Positions 39,271 to 48,456 of a stretch of 64,000 nt of DNA are shown here, piece by piece (within the stretch, counting starts at the first letter, position 1; each line of letters opens with the position of its first letter). The position numbers and the translations under genes were made by a program. This DNA is from Bacillus glycinifermentans (GTDB taxonomy: Bacteria > Bacillota > Bacilli > Bacillales > Bacillaceae), in the NCBI RefSeq assembly GCF_001042475.2, contig NZ_LECW02000005.1:37998-101997 (forward strand), read 5' to 3'. A model generated the notes under the pieces. It saw nothing but the letters and a program-made list of their open reading frames with translations. It did no database searches and was not told the DNA's origin.

Positions 39271-40557
39271 TTAAAATGTTGCTTCAAGATATTTCACGCT
39301 TGTGTAAATTGCTTTCGTATCGCCTGCCGTACCGCCTTTTGTAACAATCGGAATACCATCCAGGTAGCCTCCGATGAATTTTCCGTAGGCGACTAGCGGC
39401 AGGATTTCGTCGATCAATTGGATGCCTTCCGCTCTTGAGATCGAGCAGAGGGAAGCGGTTACATCTCCGCCGCTTGTAAAACAGCCGCCAATGTCAAACC
39501 GGCTGTTTTGGATCACGAGCCTTGTCATCTTGCCCAGGCCGTCGGCGATGCGCTTTGCCAATGCATCCTGGCTTACATGCTCCTTCTCAGCGAGCGTTTT
39601 CAAATCCAGGATTTCTGATCTTCGCGAATCGGTCGTGATCAGAAGAATGTCCTGCTTTTCCATCTCTTCTGCCGCTCTTTTGATGACACGGTCTATTTCT
39701 TGATCCCACGTTCCGCCCATTGTCGCAAGCTTTTTGGCATCCACATAGACAGGGCGGAGATTCGTCCTATCGATCAAATATTGCAGCTGTTTGGAGCTGT
39801 TGGATGTGACGCTGCCGACGGTGATGATAATTTTTTTGTCCTTCATCTGCTTTCTGCTGAACGCTCGGGCGTACGCGGAAGTCAGCGGCCCGGGATCGGC
39901 GGGGACCATCTGATACATATCCAGCTCCGCCATAGCACATGCGATTGATTCAATGTTCTCATTCGTGATGGCATCAGGAACGAGGATTCGGGCGCCTTTT
40001 TGGATTTTCTTCAGCATGTCCGCTTCGATCGCTTCTTTGCCGGCGAGGATGGTCTCCAAACCGATGCCTGCAACCTGATAATCGCTTTGCTTTTGTACAA
40101 GCTTCGGGATATGCGATTCTGTAACAGGCTTGACCGGATCCTTTCCGACATCAGACAGCTGGACGGGTACGCCGTGGATCAGCAGATAGCCGCCTGACAC
40201 GATACGGCCTGAGTCTGGATATGCCGGAACGACGACCGCGATGGACTCTTCGCCCAATTCATGAAGAAGGGTACCCAGCTCTACTACGATGTTGCCGCGC
40301 ACCGTGCTGTCGATGCGTTTGCAGACGATATCCGTTTTCCACTTTTTCAGGTTCGCTGCCGCCGTCTTCACCCGGCGATGTGCGACTTCCTCTTTGGCAT
40401 ACCGGCTGTCGGTATCGATGATCACACCATTGATCTCTTCAGATGACGGCAAATTTTCGTAAAAGACCATCGTCGCCACGGTGTAGCCAAGCTTTGTCAG
40501 CTTGACGCCGGTGCCATTGCCTCCGGTGAGATCATCTGCGATAACGCCTATTTTCAT
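39271..40557 (-). CDS. Four-carbon acid sugar kinase (D-threonate kinase type, DUF1537)
   Basis: The 428-residue kinase has the two-domain DUF1537 fold: N-terminal [18 protein letters not shown] with substrate Asp residues, and C-terminal nucleotide part with SGGDVTASL and [11 protein letters not shown]. DtnK- and OtnK-type enzymes phosphorylate D-threonate or D-erythronate at O4. It overlaps the regulator gene by four bases (ATGA), and 13 bp separate it from the PdxA2-like gene. Confidence 0.88.
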   Translation of the reverse strand: MKIGVIADDLTGGNGTGVKLTKLGYTVATMVFYENLPSSEEINGVIIDTDSRYAKEEVAHRRVKTAAANLKKWKTDIVCKRIDSTVRGNIVVELGTLLHELGEESIAVVVPAYPDSGRIVSGGYLLIHGVPVQLSDVGKDPVKPVTESHIPKLVQKQSDYQVAGIGLETILAGKEAIEADMLKKIQKGARILVPDAITNENIESIACAMAELDMYQMVPADPGPLTSAYARAFSRKQMKDKKIIITVGSVTSNSSKQLQYLIDRTNLRPVYVDAKKLATMGGTWDQEIDRVIKRAAEEMEKQDILLITTDSRRSEILDLKTLAEKEHVSQDALAKRIADGLGKMTRLVIQNSRFDIGGCFTSGGDVTASLCSISRAEGIQLIDEILPLVAYGKFIGGYLDGIPIVTKGGTAGDTKAIYTSVKYLEATF

Positions 40558-41324
40558 TCGGGTTCCTCCTCCGCTGCTATGACATCTAAAAGCTCCCGCA
40601 ACTCATGAGGATGGTAATCGACGATGCCGGAATCTGAAATGATGCCGGATAAATCCTTTAAGCCGCACACCTTAACAAGTGCTTTTTGATCAAGCTTGCT
40701 GGCATCAGCGACGAGCCAGGTTGCCCGGGCGGATTCGATCATGAGCTTCTTAATTGATGCCTTTTCGAATGTCGGTACTGTGACCCCGGCATGCAGGTCG
40801 ACGGCGTGCGCTCCGAGGAAGCACAAGTCAACGTGCACATTGCGTAACGTCTGTTCCGTCAGCGGACCGAAAAGTGCGCCAATATTATTCTGCACCTCCC
40901 CGCCTGTGAGAATCAGCTTGACTTCGCTGTCCATCAGCTCTGCTGCAATCTTGATGTCATTTGTCACGACCGTCAATTTGCTTTTGTGCTTCAGCAGCTT
41001 GGCGATCTCGAGTGTAGTCGTTCCAGAGTCAAGCAGGATGGTGTAATTTTCTTTCACGAGCTCTGCCGCTTTTTGGGCGATGCGCTTCTTCTCTGCTGCA
41101 CGTTTTCCTTCCTTTGTCAGAAAGGAAGATTCCATGACAAGCGGCTTATTGAGAACAGCGCCGCCATGCGTGCGGATGATCTGTTCCTTCTCCTCCAGAT
41201 ACGCCAAATCGCGCCGGATTGTCATGGCGGAAACATCCAGCTCCGCCGCCAATGCTTCAATATCGATTTTTTGGTGCTTATTCAATTGTTCCAGAATTAC
41301 ATTTCTGCGTTCATTCGGTTGCAT
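40554..41324 (-). CDS. DeoR/GlpR-family sugar-metabolism regulator
   Basis: The 256-residue regulator has an N-terminal DeoR winged helix (RRNVILEQLNKHQKIDIEALAAEL, VSAMTIRRDLAYLEEK) and a C-terminal sugar-phosphate-binding domain (ILLDSGTTTLEIAKLL; VTNDIKIAAEL; LTGGEVQ). As first gene of the operon it probably represses its own promoter, releasing it on binding a phosphorylated intermediate. ATG 41324 lies eight bases after AAAGG. Confidence 0.88.
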   Translation of the reverse strand: MQPNERRNVILEQLNKHQKIDIEALAAELDVSAMTIRRDLAYLEEKEQIIRTHGGAVLNKPLVMESSFLTKEGKRAAEKKRIAQKAAELVKENYTILLDSGTTTLEIAKLLKHKSKLTVVTNDIKIAAELMDSEVKLILTGGEVQNNIGALFGPLTEQTLRNVHVDLCFLGAHAVDLHAGVTVPTFEKASIKKLMIESARATWLVADASKLDQKALVKVCGLKDLSGIISDSGIVDYHPHELRELLDVIAAEEEPE

Positions 41325-41356
41325 TTTCCTCACCTTTTGTTAGATATGAACAACTT

Positions 41357-41393
41357 ATATGTTTATAATAAACATATTTGCGTGGAGAGTCAA
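41357..41393 (-). promoter_or_regulatory. SigA promoter with overlapping 21-bp palindromic operator
   Basis: On the minus strand TTGACT (41388-41393) and TATTAT (41365-41370) are 17 bp apart. The -10 lies inside ATATGTTTAT-A-ATAAACATAT (41357-41377), a perfect inverted repeat. It is well placed as the operator for the DeoR-type repressor encoded next. Confidence 0.8.
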
Positions 41394-41738
41394 CGTTTTT
41401 TTGTGAGAAATGATCATCGTAAGGAGGCAGAATGTTAATCATGAACAATCGAGACACATCTGCTTCGGGCGGAAAAACAAAAAAACAGCCGGCGAGGTGC
41501 CGGCTGCCGTTGTTCGTACGTCTCATTATGCCTTAATTACCTTGCTTGGTCCTTATTTGTAGATAGTCGTAGTGACAAAAACACAATATAAAGGAATCTT
41601 CTTTTGTATTTGAAATGACCGATGCTTATAATAAGTTTACGTTTGTCAAAATTCAATATGTAGTCCTTGTTCAACCAACAATGCAGGTATACTTAATTAA
41701 AATTGAAATAAGTTAATCTGTGAAAAGGAGGATTTTTT
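41394..41738. other. Intergenic region with short reading frame and minus-strand terminator
   Basis: A 34-codon frame (41432-41536, MLIMNNRDTSASGG...) follows AAGGAGG. Inside it, CAGCCGGC / GCCGGCTG (stem near 41489-41509) has a T run on the minus strand, so it reads as a minus-strand terminator shielding the sugar-acid operon. The remaining 200 bp are AT-rich, with no recognised gene. Confidence 0.4.
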
Positions 41739-42137
41739 ATGGATGATCATTACCTCTTACAAATCGAACAAATAATGAAAGCATTGTCTAAATCCTGGTC
41801 TTTAGACTCAAGCTCAAAATGGAGCAAGGATAACCCTGCAAATGGACAATGCGGCGTAACCGCTCTAGTAGTAAATGATATATTAGGTGGAGAAATAAGG
41901 AAAACAAAACTGCCTGATGGATGGCATTTTTATAATTTTATCAATGGTAAAAGATATGATTTTACGGTTTCTCAATTTAAAGAAGACATTCTGTATATGG
42001 ACATTTCCTCTAATAGAAGCGAAGCATATTCAGATACCGATGAAAAACAATATAACCATTTAAAACAATGCGTTATGAATCGTTTGTCTGTTTCAAATAT
42101 TGAGTTACGTTATAATAAAGAAAAGGGAACCCCTTAA
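41739..42137 (+). CDS. YunG-family protein
   Basis: The 132-residue protein shares the YunG pattern: NPANGQCGVTALVVNDILGGEI, DGWHFYNFINGKRYDFT. The Cys and His placing recalls papain-like folds, but no activity is known. Base composition is more AT-rich than the neighbours, and codons are less biased, which may mean later acquisition. RBS AAAAGGAGG precedes ATG. Confidence 0.7.
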   Translation: MDDHYLLQIEQIMKALSKSWSLDSSSKWSKDNPANGQCGVTALVVNDILGGEIRKTKLPDGWHFYNFINGKRYDFTVSQFKEDILYMDISSNRSEAYSDTDEKQYNHLKQCVMNRLSVSNIELRYNKEKGTP

Positions 42138-42152
42138 ATATTGAGGGTTCCC
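42122..42152. terminator. Hairpin terminator at the end of the YunG-like gene
   Basis: A 10-bp stem (AAGGGAACCC / GGGTTCCCTT) overlaps the stop codon; T-rich sequence follows. Confidence 0.7.
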
Positions 42153-42251
42153 TTCATTTTATACAAATATCAACATTAAAATGAACACAGCTTTTCGTTA
42201 AACTTGTCCAAAGCTATGATTAAGGTTGATATCATTGAACATGCCTTGTTT

Positions 42252-43526
42252 TTATTTTTTGGGGAGCGACGCAGAAAACTCCGCTGCGTTTAAGCCGGCA
42301 AGCCGTCCGGTGACGAGGGCTGATGTAATGTTGTACCCGCCGGTGTACCCGTGGATATCAAGGATTTCCCCGCAAAAATATAATCCGTCCTTTTTTTTGG
42401 ACGCCATTTTTTTCGGATCGATTTCTTTTATCGAAACACCGCCTCCGGTCACAAAGGCTTTTTCAAGCGAAAGCGTGCCGTTCACCTTGACGGAAAACTC
42501 CTTGCAGTCTTTTACGAACGCCCTGAAACGGTCTTTGGAAAGGGTGAAAAAGGTTTCGGAAGGATCGATCCCGCTTCGTTCGAACAGAAACAGAAGATAC
42601 CGTTCCTGCATCCAGGATTTGAGCACATTTTTAACCGATTTTTTCGGCGACTCTTTCAGCTCTTTCTGCATTCGCTGAAACAGCTGTTCTTCGTGGATGT
42701 CTGGGAACAAATCGATTTTCATCCTTACATGCTCCTGTTTTTTCAGCTCTTTTACGACAAATTGGCTGCACCTGAGGACGGCCGGGCCGGAAAGGCCGAA
42801 ATGCGTGAAAATCATATCCATCTGATGGGTGATGACGGGTTTGCCTTTTTTGTTTAACACGCTTAGCGCGACATTTCTCAATGACAGGCCCTGCAATGTT
42901 TTTTGTTTAATGAACGGCTCGTCTGAAGTGACGGGAACCTCAGTCGGGAAAAGCTCGGTAATCGTATGCCCGGCATTCTCGGCCCATTCATAGCCGTCTC
43001 CCGTTGAACCGGTATGCGGGACGCTTTTGCCGCCGACCGCCACGACGACCGCCCCGGTCAGAATCTTTTCACCGTTATTCGTTACAATGCCGCATGCCTT
43101 CTGATCGTCGTATAACACAGATGCCACCTTTTCGTTCGTACGAATGTTGACATGCAGCTGTTCAAGTCTTTTCAACAGGGCGTCCACAACGCTTTGCGCT
43201 TTATCGGAAACGGGAAACATCCGCCCGTGGTCTTCTTCTTTCAGCTTCACGCCGAGACGTTCAAAAAACGCGATGATGTCTTCATTGTTAAACTCGGAAA
43301 AAGCGCTGTATAAAAAGCGCCCGTTTCCGGGGATATGCTTGATGATTTCATCAATCGGAAGGCGGTTTGTGACATTGCAGCGGCCTCCTCCCGAGATGGC
43401 GAGCTTGCGGCCGAGCTTGTTGCCTTTATCAATGAGCAGCACGTTCAGGCCCCGCTCACCGGCCGCGATGGCGGCCATCAGCCCGGAAGGCCCTCCGCCG
43501 ATGACGATTACATCATAATGCTTCAT
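42252..43526 (-). CDS. ytfP: FAD-dependent oxidoreductase YtfP (HI0933/BaiN family)
   Basis: The 424-residue flavoprotein opens with [21 protein letters not shown] (FAD Rossmann motif) and has the family motif [10 protein letters not shown] near residue 46 and [16 protein letters not shown] near the C-terminus. Its reaction is unproven. It is divergent from ytgP. RBS GAGGAAA precedes ATG. Confidence 0.88.
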   Translation of the reverse strand: MKHYDVIVIGGGPSGLMAAIAAGERGLNVLLIDKGNKLGRKLAISGGGRCNVTNRLPIDEIIKHIPGNGRFLYSAFSEFNNEDIIAFFERLGVKLKEEDHGRMFPVSDKAQSVVDALLKRLEQLHVNIRTNEKVASVLYDDQKACGIVTNNGEKILTGAVVVAVGGKSVPHTGSTGDGYEWAENAGHTITELFPTEVPVTSDEPFIKQKTLQGLSLRNVALSVLNKKGKPVITHQMDMIFTHFGLSGPAVLRCSQFVVKELKKQEHVRMKIDLFPDIHEEQLFQRMQKELKESPKKSVKNVLKSWMQERYLLFLFERSGIDPSETFFTLSKDRFRAFVKDCKEFSVKVNGTLSLEKAFVTGGGVSIKEIDPKKMASKKKDGLYFCGEILDIHGYTGGYNITSALVTGRLAGLNAAEFSASLPKK

Positions 43527-43721
43527 AACATTTCCTCAACTTTCCTGCAGTGTAAGGCTGCGCGAAGTGAATCCGCGCTCCATCCTATTATTATAACGAA
43601 ACAATCGCCCCTTTAAAAAAAGATCTGTTAAAATTTAGCCCAGTTATTATTACCTAGGTGAAGCACCTGTGTGTTAAAATAGAAAAGTTGAATCTATTTT
43701 AGAAAAATGGTGATTGGGAAC

Positions 43722-45350
43722 ATGTCAAGCAAACTGTTAAGAGGCACGTTTATATTAACGCTTGGTACCTATATTTCAAGGATCCTCGGAATGATTTATT
43801 TAATTCCGTTTGGAGCCATGGTCGGTGCCACCGGAGGTGCCCTGTTCCAGTACGGTTATAATCAATATACGATTTTTTTAAGCATTGCCACGATGGGCTT
43901 TCCGGCGGCCGTGTCCAAGTTTGTTTCAAAATATAATTCGATCGGTGATTATGATACAACGAGAAGGATGCTGCGCGCCGGAATGTCGATGATGCTCGTC
44001 ACGGGAATCATCGCTTTTTCCCTTCTTTATGTAACCGCTCCGTTTTTTGCGGAAACGGCGCTCGGCGGGACGGAAAATAACGGTCTGACGATCGAACACG
44101 TCGTTTATGTCATTCGCATGGTCAGCCTGGCTTTATTGGTCGTGCCGGTATTGGCTCTTGTGAGGGGATTTTTCCAAGGCCACCAGATGATGGGGCCGAC
44201 AGCCGTTTCACAGGTTGTTGAACAGCTTGCCAGAATCGTTTTTCTCCTCACTGCGACGTATTTGGTCATGAAAGTGTTAAACGGCGGACTTGTGGTAGCC
44301 ATCGGCTATGCAACGTTCGCTGCATTGATCGGTGCGTTTGCGGGGCTTTTCACCCTTTATTTTTCCTGGCAGAAAAGAAAAGGGCACCTTATATCGATGA
44401 AGCCGAACCTCGTTCCGCCGTCAAATATTACGTACAGGCAGATGTTTAAGGAACTGTTCAGTTATGCCGCTCCGTATGTTTTTGTCGGGCTGGCGATCCC
44501 GCTTTATCAGTACATTGATACAAATACGTTTAATAAAGCGATGATTGAAGCGGGGTATCAAAGCCTCAGCCAGGATCTGCTGGCGATCGTCACGCTTTAC
44601 GTTCCTAAGCTTGTGATGATTCCGGTTTCTCTTGCGACGGCGTTCGGACTGACATTGATTCCGGTTATTACGGAAAACTTCACCAACCGTGATTTTCCGG
44701 CTTTAAACAAGCAGATTGACCAGGCGATGCAGATTATTTTGTTTATCGTGCTCCCGGCTTCCGTCGGAATGTCGCTTCTCGCGGGACCGTTCTACACGTT
44801 TTTCTACGGATCGGAAAGCCTGCTTCCCGATGTAGGACAAGACATCTTATTCTGGTATTCGCCGGTGGCGCTTTTATTTTCTTTATTTACGGTTAACGCC
44901 GCTATTTTGCAGGGGATTAACAAGCAAAAATTCGCTGTTGTCAGCCTGCTGATTGGGGTCATCATCAAAGTCGTGCTGAACGTACCTTTGATCAAGCTCT
45001 TTCAGGGAGAAGGATCGATTTTGGCGACAGCTCTCGGGTATACGGCATCTTTATTGTATGGTTTCATCATGATCAGACGACATGCGGGCTACTCTTATAA
45101 AAAGCTGTTTAAAAGGTTTTTGCTGATGGCGATCCTGACCGCTGTAATGGGAGTCATCGTATTGATCGCCAAAGCGGTCCTCGGTTTATTTATTTCATAT
45201 GAGGGCGGACAGATCCGCTCAGCTGTTATCATCGCCATTACATCGGCAATCGGCGGTATCGTCTATCTGTATTTGGCTCACCGTCTAAAACTGTTAGAAA
45301 AAATATTCGGTCAGCGGTTAAGCCGCTTTTTCAAAAGAAAGGCCTCGTAA
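43722..45350 (+). CDS. ytgP: MOP-family lipid II flippase candidate YtgP (MurJ-like)
   Basis: The 542-residue protein has 14 predicted helices and the MATE/MVF-like opening SKLLRGTFILTLGTYISRILGMIYL. It is close to B. subtilis YtgP, which is considered a MurJ-type lipid II flippase acting with Amj as alternative. The ATG at 43722 is preferred over that at 43707. ACCTAGGT and TAGGTAAT occur in the divergent intergenic region. Confidence 0.9.
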   Translation: MSSKLLRGTFILTLGTYISRILGMIYLIPFGAMVGATGGALFQYGYNQYTIFLSIATMGFPAAVSKFVSKYNSIGDYDTTRRMLRAGMSMMLVTGIIAFSLLYVTAPFFAETALGGTENNGLTIEHVVYVIRMVSLALLVVPVLALVRGFFQGHQMMGPTAVSQVVEQLARIVFLLTATYLVMKVLNGGLVVAIGYATFAALIGAFAGLFTLYFSWQKRKGHLISMKPNLVPPSNITYRQMFKELFSYAAPYVFVGLAIPLYQYIDTNTFNKAMIEAGYQSLSQDLLAIVTLYVPKLVMIPVSLATAFGLTLIPVITENFTNRDFPALNKQIDQAMQIILFIVLPASVGMSLLAGPFYTFFYGSESLLPDVGQDILFWYSPVALLFSLFTVNAAILQGINKQKFAVVSLLIGVIIKVVLNVPLIKLFQGEGSILATALGYTASLLYGFIMIRRHAGYSYKKLFKRFLLMAILTAVMGVIVLIAKAVLGLFISYEGGQIRSAVIIAITSAIGGIVYLYLAHRLKLLEKIFGQRLSRFFKRKAS

Positions 45351-45778
45351 GCAGGCTTTTCTTTTATTTTACGTTAATCTTTGAGAAGGTTGTTCCTTTG
45401 TTTTGAAAAGAGGGTACAAAATCGTGATGGACAATAAGGGATATATAGCATGCACACAATAACCATTCCGATCACGTTTAGGTACATGTCCGCAATTATT
45501 CGCAAAAAACGAACGGCAAAGGAGCAAGGAAACATCATGAAGGACATTGGAACATTAAGTTACCGGAGTTGGTTGAACAAAAACAGACTAAGGAAATGAC
45601 TTTAGAAGCACATGTTGGACAAGCTTACTTCCGAATAGTCTGGCGGGAACGGAGCGGACAGCCGCGGAGCAGGGACGCAATTTATCAAACAGCCAGATTG
45701 AAATGTCCGGTTGTTTTTTTGAAGTCATAACAGCATAATGAACAAAGCCTTTTATTTATATTAAGGAGGAATCACCTT
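45351..45778 (+). other. Intergenic region with possible small gene or RNA
   Basis: The 428 bp before ytzG hold a 44-codon frame (ATG 45596 to TAA 45730, opening MTLEAHVGQAYFR) that can be extended upstream without stops to about 45545, and a 20-codon frame from 45538 with AAAGGAG upstream. A terminator-like stem (AACAGCC / GGTTGTT, then Ts) ends at 45720 inside the 44-codon frame. A short RNA is possible. No known family is recognised. Confidence 0.35.
45688..45720 (+). terminator. Terminator-like hairpin before ytzG
   Basis: A 7-bp stem with one wobble pair is followed by seven Ts. Confidence 0.5.
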
Positions 45779-46489
45779 ATGAGATTGGATAAGCTTCTCG
45801 CGAACAGCGGCTATGGATCGAGAAAAGACGTGAAAAAAATGCTGAAGAACGGAGCGGTTCGCGTAAAAGACAGAATCGTCAAGGATGCGAAAGAACAGGT
45901 TGATCCGAATCATGACGAAGTAACCGTATACGGCGAGCCCGTCCATTATCGGGAGTTCATTTATTTGATGATGAACAAGCCGCAGGGTGTGGTGTCGGCA
46001 ACAGAGGACAGCCGAGAAGAGACGGTTATCGATTTGCTCGAACCGGAGTTTTTGCACTTTGCGCCGTTTCCGGTCGGAAGGCTTGACAAAGATACCGAGG
46101 GCCTGCTTCTTCTGACAAACGACGGCGGGCTTGCGCACCAGCTTTTGTCGCCGAAAAAGCATGTCCCTAAAACGTATGAGGTGCATGCCGAGAAGCCGGT
46201 CACAGAGGCTTGCGCCGCCAGACTCGAAAGCGGGGTCGATATCGGGGACGGGTATGTCACAAAGCCGGCGAAAGCGGTGATTCTGGAAAATGAAAACGGC
46301 AGACATAAGCTGCTGTTGACGATCACGGAAGGGAAATTCCATCAGGTGAAACGGATGCTGAAAGCCGTCGGCAATGAAGTGACTTACTTAAAACGGCTGA
46401 AGATGGGAGATGTGGCGCTCGACTCAGACCTTTTGCCGGGAGAGTACAGAGAGCTGACGGAATCGGAGCTTGCGGCTCTGAAAAAATAA
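45779..46489 (+). CDS. ytzG: RsuA-family rRNA pseudouridine synthase YtzG
   Basis: The 236-residue enzyme has an S4 RNA-binding domain (residues 1-50, MRLDKLLANSGYGSRKDVKKMLKNGAV) and the RsuA/RluB catalytic core with the Asp motif VGRLDKDTEGLLLLTNDG near residue 101. RsuA makes pseudouridine at position 516 of 16S rRNA. RBS AAGGAGG precedes ATG. Confidence 0.9.
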   Translation: MRLDKLLANSGYGSRKDVKKMLKNGAVRVKDRIVKDAKEQVDPNHDEVTVYGEPVHYREFIYLMMNKPQGVVSATEDSREETVIDLLEPEFLHFAPFPVGRLDKDTEGLLLLTNDGGLAHQLLSPKKHVPKTYEVHAEKPVTEACAARLESGVDIGDGYVTKPAKAVILENENGRHKLLLTITEGKFHQVKRMLKAVGNEVTYLKRLKMGDVALDSDLLPGEYRELTESELAALKK

Positions 46490-46515
46490 AAGACACTCAA
46501 AACTCTGAGTGTCTT
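46490..46515. terminator. Bidirectional terminator between ytzG and ytzE
   Basis: A 10-bp stem (AAGACACTCA / TGAGTGTCTT) lies directly after ytzG; on the minus strand it is followed by a T-rich run. A second weaker hairpin (ACTCAC / GTGAGT) lies at about 46535-46556. Confidence 0.7.
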
Positions 46516-46585
46516 GTTAGAAGCAGTTTCAAAAACTCACAAAGCAAAGTGAGTCTTATTTATATCAATTGTGTCTGGAACATTT

Positions 46586-46807
46586 CTATGAAGATATTCT
46601 CACTTTTTTTCTTGTTGTTTCCCATTTGCCTCTGCTCGGGCTGCGAACCAAATCGTTGTATGCCAACACATTCAGATCACGCTGGATTGTTCTCGGTGTA
46701 GTGCCAAATTCATCAACCAGTTCCTGGGTTGTAACGAGTCCCTTTTCTTGAATGAACATGTAGACTGACTTAATCCTGGTTAGCATTCGGTTTGTTGAAG
46801 GTTTCAA
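46586..46807 (-). CDS. ytzE: Small DeoR-type HTH protein YtzE
   Basis: The 73-residue protein is only a DeoR-type winged helix (MLTRIKSVYMFIQEKGLVTTQEL, PRTIQRDLNVLAYNDLV) without an effector domain. Size matches YtzE. The TTG start lies seven bases after GGAG. Its target is unknown. Confidence 0.8.
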   Translation of the reverse strand: MKPSTNRMLTRIKSVYMFIQEKGLVTTQELVDEFGTTPRTIQRDLNVLAYNDLVRSPSRGKWETTRKKVRISS

Positions 46808-47041
46808 ACAACCACTCCCTATCATATGATCGAATGGACTTGACTACCACAACTTACGACTCCAAAATGCAGCATGGACGATTAACAAACAACTCGTAAA
46901 AATAATCAATAAATATTATACACGATGTGTCAAAGAAATATCCAGAAAAAAGCCGGAACCAAAATTATGAAAAAATGAAAATCGAAAGCGAAAACGCTTG
47001 AAATCAAGAGGCTGGCTGCCGCCTAAGCCTCTTTTTCTATA

Positions 47042-48349
47042 TTAATGGCCCTGCAAAAAGAACAGGTGGATGAAAAACAGGATCGCGAAGATCAGGACGA
47101 GCGGATGAATCTCCCGCCATTTTCCTTTCGCGGCTTTCACGATCGGATATGAAATAAATCCGAGCGAAATCCCTGTTGCGATGCTTGATGTTAAAGGCAT
47201 GGCAAGGATGACGAGAAAAGCCGGGAACGCCTCGTCGAGCTCTTTCCAGCGGATGTCGGCGACGGCTCCGATCATCATGCTTCCCACAATGATCAAGGCT
47301 GGAGACGTTATCGCCGAAATGCCGGAAACAGCGCCGACAAGAGGACCGAAAAACAGAGCTGCGCCAAAGAGAACGGCGACTGTCAGAGACGACAGCCCGG
47401 TTCTTCCTCCGGCTGCTACCCCGGCCGATGACTCAATATAGGCGGTTGTCGGGCTTGTCCCGAACATGGCGCCGATCGTCGTGGCCGTCGAATCGGCGAG
47501 AAGCGCCTTTCTCGCGTTCGGAAGCTTGTTGTTTTTCATGAGTCCCGCCTGTTCGGCGACGCCGATCATCGTGCCTGTCGTATCGAAAATCGTGACGAGC
47601 AGAAAAGAGAAGACGACCGAATAGAGCCCGTAATGGATGACGTCAGAAAAGGCCGTCAAAGGATTCGCGATGATCAGCTTTTCAGGCAGATGAGGCATGG
47701 ATAAAACGCCTTGGTCAAAATGGAGCTGACCGGTGAAAAAGGCGATCAGGCCGGTGAAAAGCATCCCGAAAAACAGAGCGCCGTTTACATTCATGATCAT
47801 CAGAACGACGGAAAAGGTAAGCCCGATCAAGGTCAGTACGACTTCCGGCGAGCGCAGGTTGCCGAGGCCGATCAAATTGGCTTCATTGGCCGTAATGATT
47901 CCGGCTCCTCTTAGTCCCACAAATGCGATAAACAATCCGATCCCTGCGGTAATCCCGTGTTTTAAATTGGCGGGAATCGCTTCGATCAGTTGTTTTCTGA
48001 GCGGTGTTAAGGATAAGATAATAAAGAGAATCCCTGCCGCGAATACGGCGCTGAATGCCGTTTGATACGAAATTTCACCGTTTGATGAACCGACGACGGA
48101 AACTGCAAAATACGCATTAAGCCCCATTCCCGGTGCAATCGCGATCGGGAAGTTGGCCGCAAGCGCCATCCAGAGCGTTCCGACGACAGCGGCGATGATC
48201 GTAGCGGTAAACACCTGGTCAAAGGGAATGCCGGTGCCAGAAAGAATGCTCGGATTGACGACAACAATGTAAACCATCGTAAAGAAGGTTGTGATTCCTG
48301 CAAGAATTTCTTTTTTAACTGTTGTTTTGTTTTCTTTTATGTTAAACAT
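47042..48349 (-). CDS. pbuO: Purine (hypoxanthine/guanine) permease PbuO
   Basis: The 435-residue membrane protein of the NCS2/AzgA family has about 12-14 helices, the opening KKEILAGITTFFTMVYIVVVNP, the motif PIAIAPGMGLNAYF and GMFGTSPTTAYIESSAGVAAGG around helix 10. AzgA-like carriers import hypoxanthine, guanine or adenine. The position next to pepV is that of ytiP/pbuO. ATG 48349 follows GGAGGAA; a longer open frame upstream is a shadow. PurR-like arms lie upstream. Confidence 0.88.
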   Translation of the reverse strand: MFNIKENKTTVKKEILAGITTFFTMVYIVVVNPSILSGTGIPFDQVFTATIIAAVVGTLWMALAANFPIAIAPGMGLNAYFAVSVVGSSNGEISYQTAFSAVFAAGILFIILSLTPLRKQLIEAIPANLKHGITAGIGLFIAFVGLRGAGIITANEANLIGLGNLRSPEVVLTLIGLTFSVVLMIMNVNGALFFGMLFTGLIAFFTGQLHFDQGVLSMPHLPEKLIIANPLTAFSDVIHYGLYSVVFSFLLVTIFDTTGTMIGVAEQAGLMKNNKLPNARKALLADSTATTIGAMFGTSPTTAYIESSAGVAAGGRTGLSSLTVAVLFGAALFFGPLVGAVSGISAITSPALIIVGSMMIGAVADIRWKELDEAFPAFLVILAMPLTSSIATGISLGFISYPIVKAAKGKWREIHPLVLIFAILFFIHLFFLQGH

Positions 48350-48361
48350 AATTCCTCCAAT

Positions 48362-48402
48362 AACGAACATTATAACGAAACAATATCTATAATATTCGTT
48401 AA
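48362..48402 (-). promoter_or_regulatory. Candidate PurBox pair before pbuO
   Basis: Inverted CGAA/TTCG arms (ACGAAACAATAT and ATATTCGTT, with another ACGAACATTATA further out) lie just upstream of pbuO. PurR of Bacillus binds such paired AWWWCCGAACWWT boxes. The first C of CCGAA is absent in each arm. Confidence 0.45.
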
Positions 48403-48456
48403 CAGGCATTTTTGCAAGTCGTTTTCGCGAATCTGATAAAAGGAAAGGATGAAACG

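Noticed and set aside
41311..41526. 71-codon minus-strand frame reaching over the sugar-acid promoter
   Set aside because: It runs through the promoter and operator and has no ribosome site.
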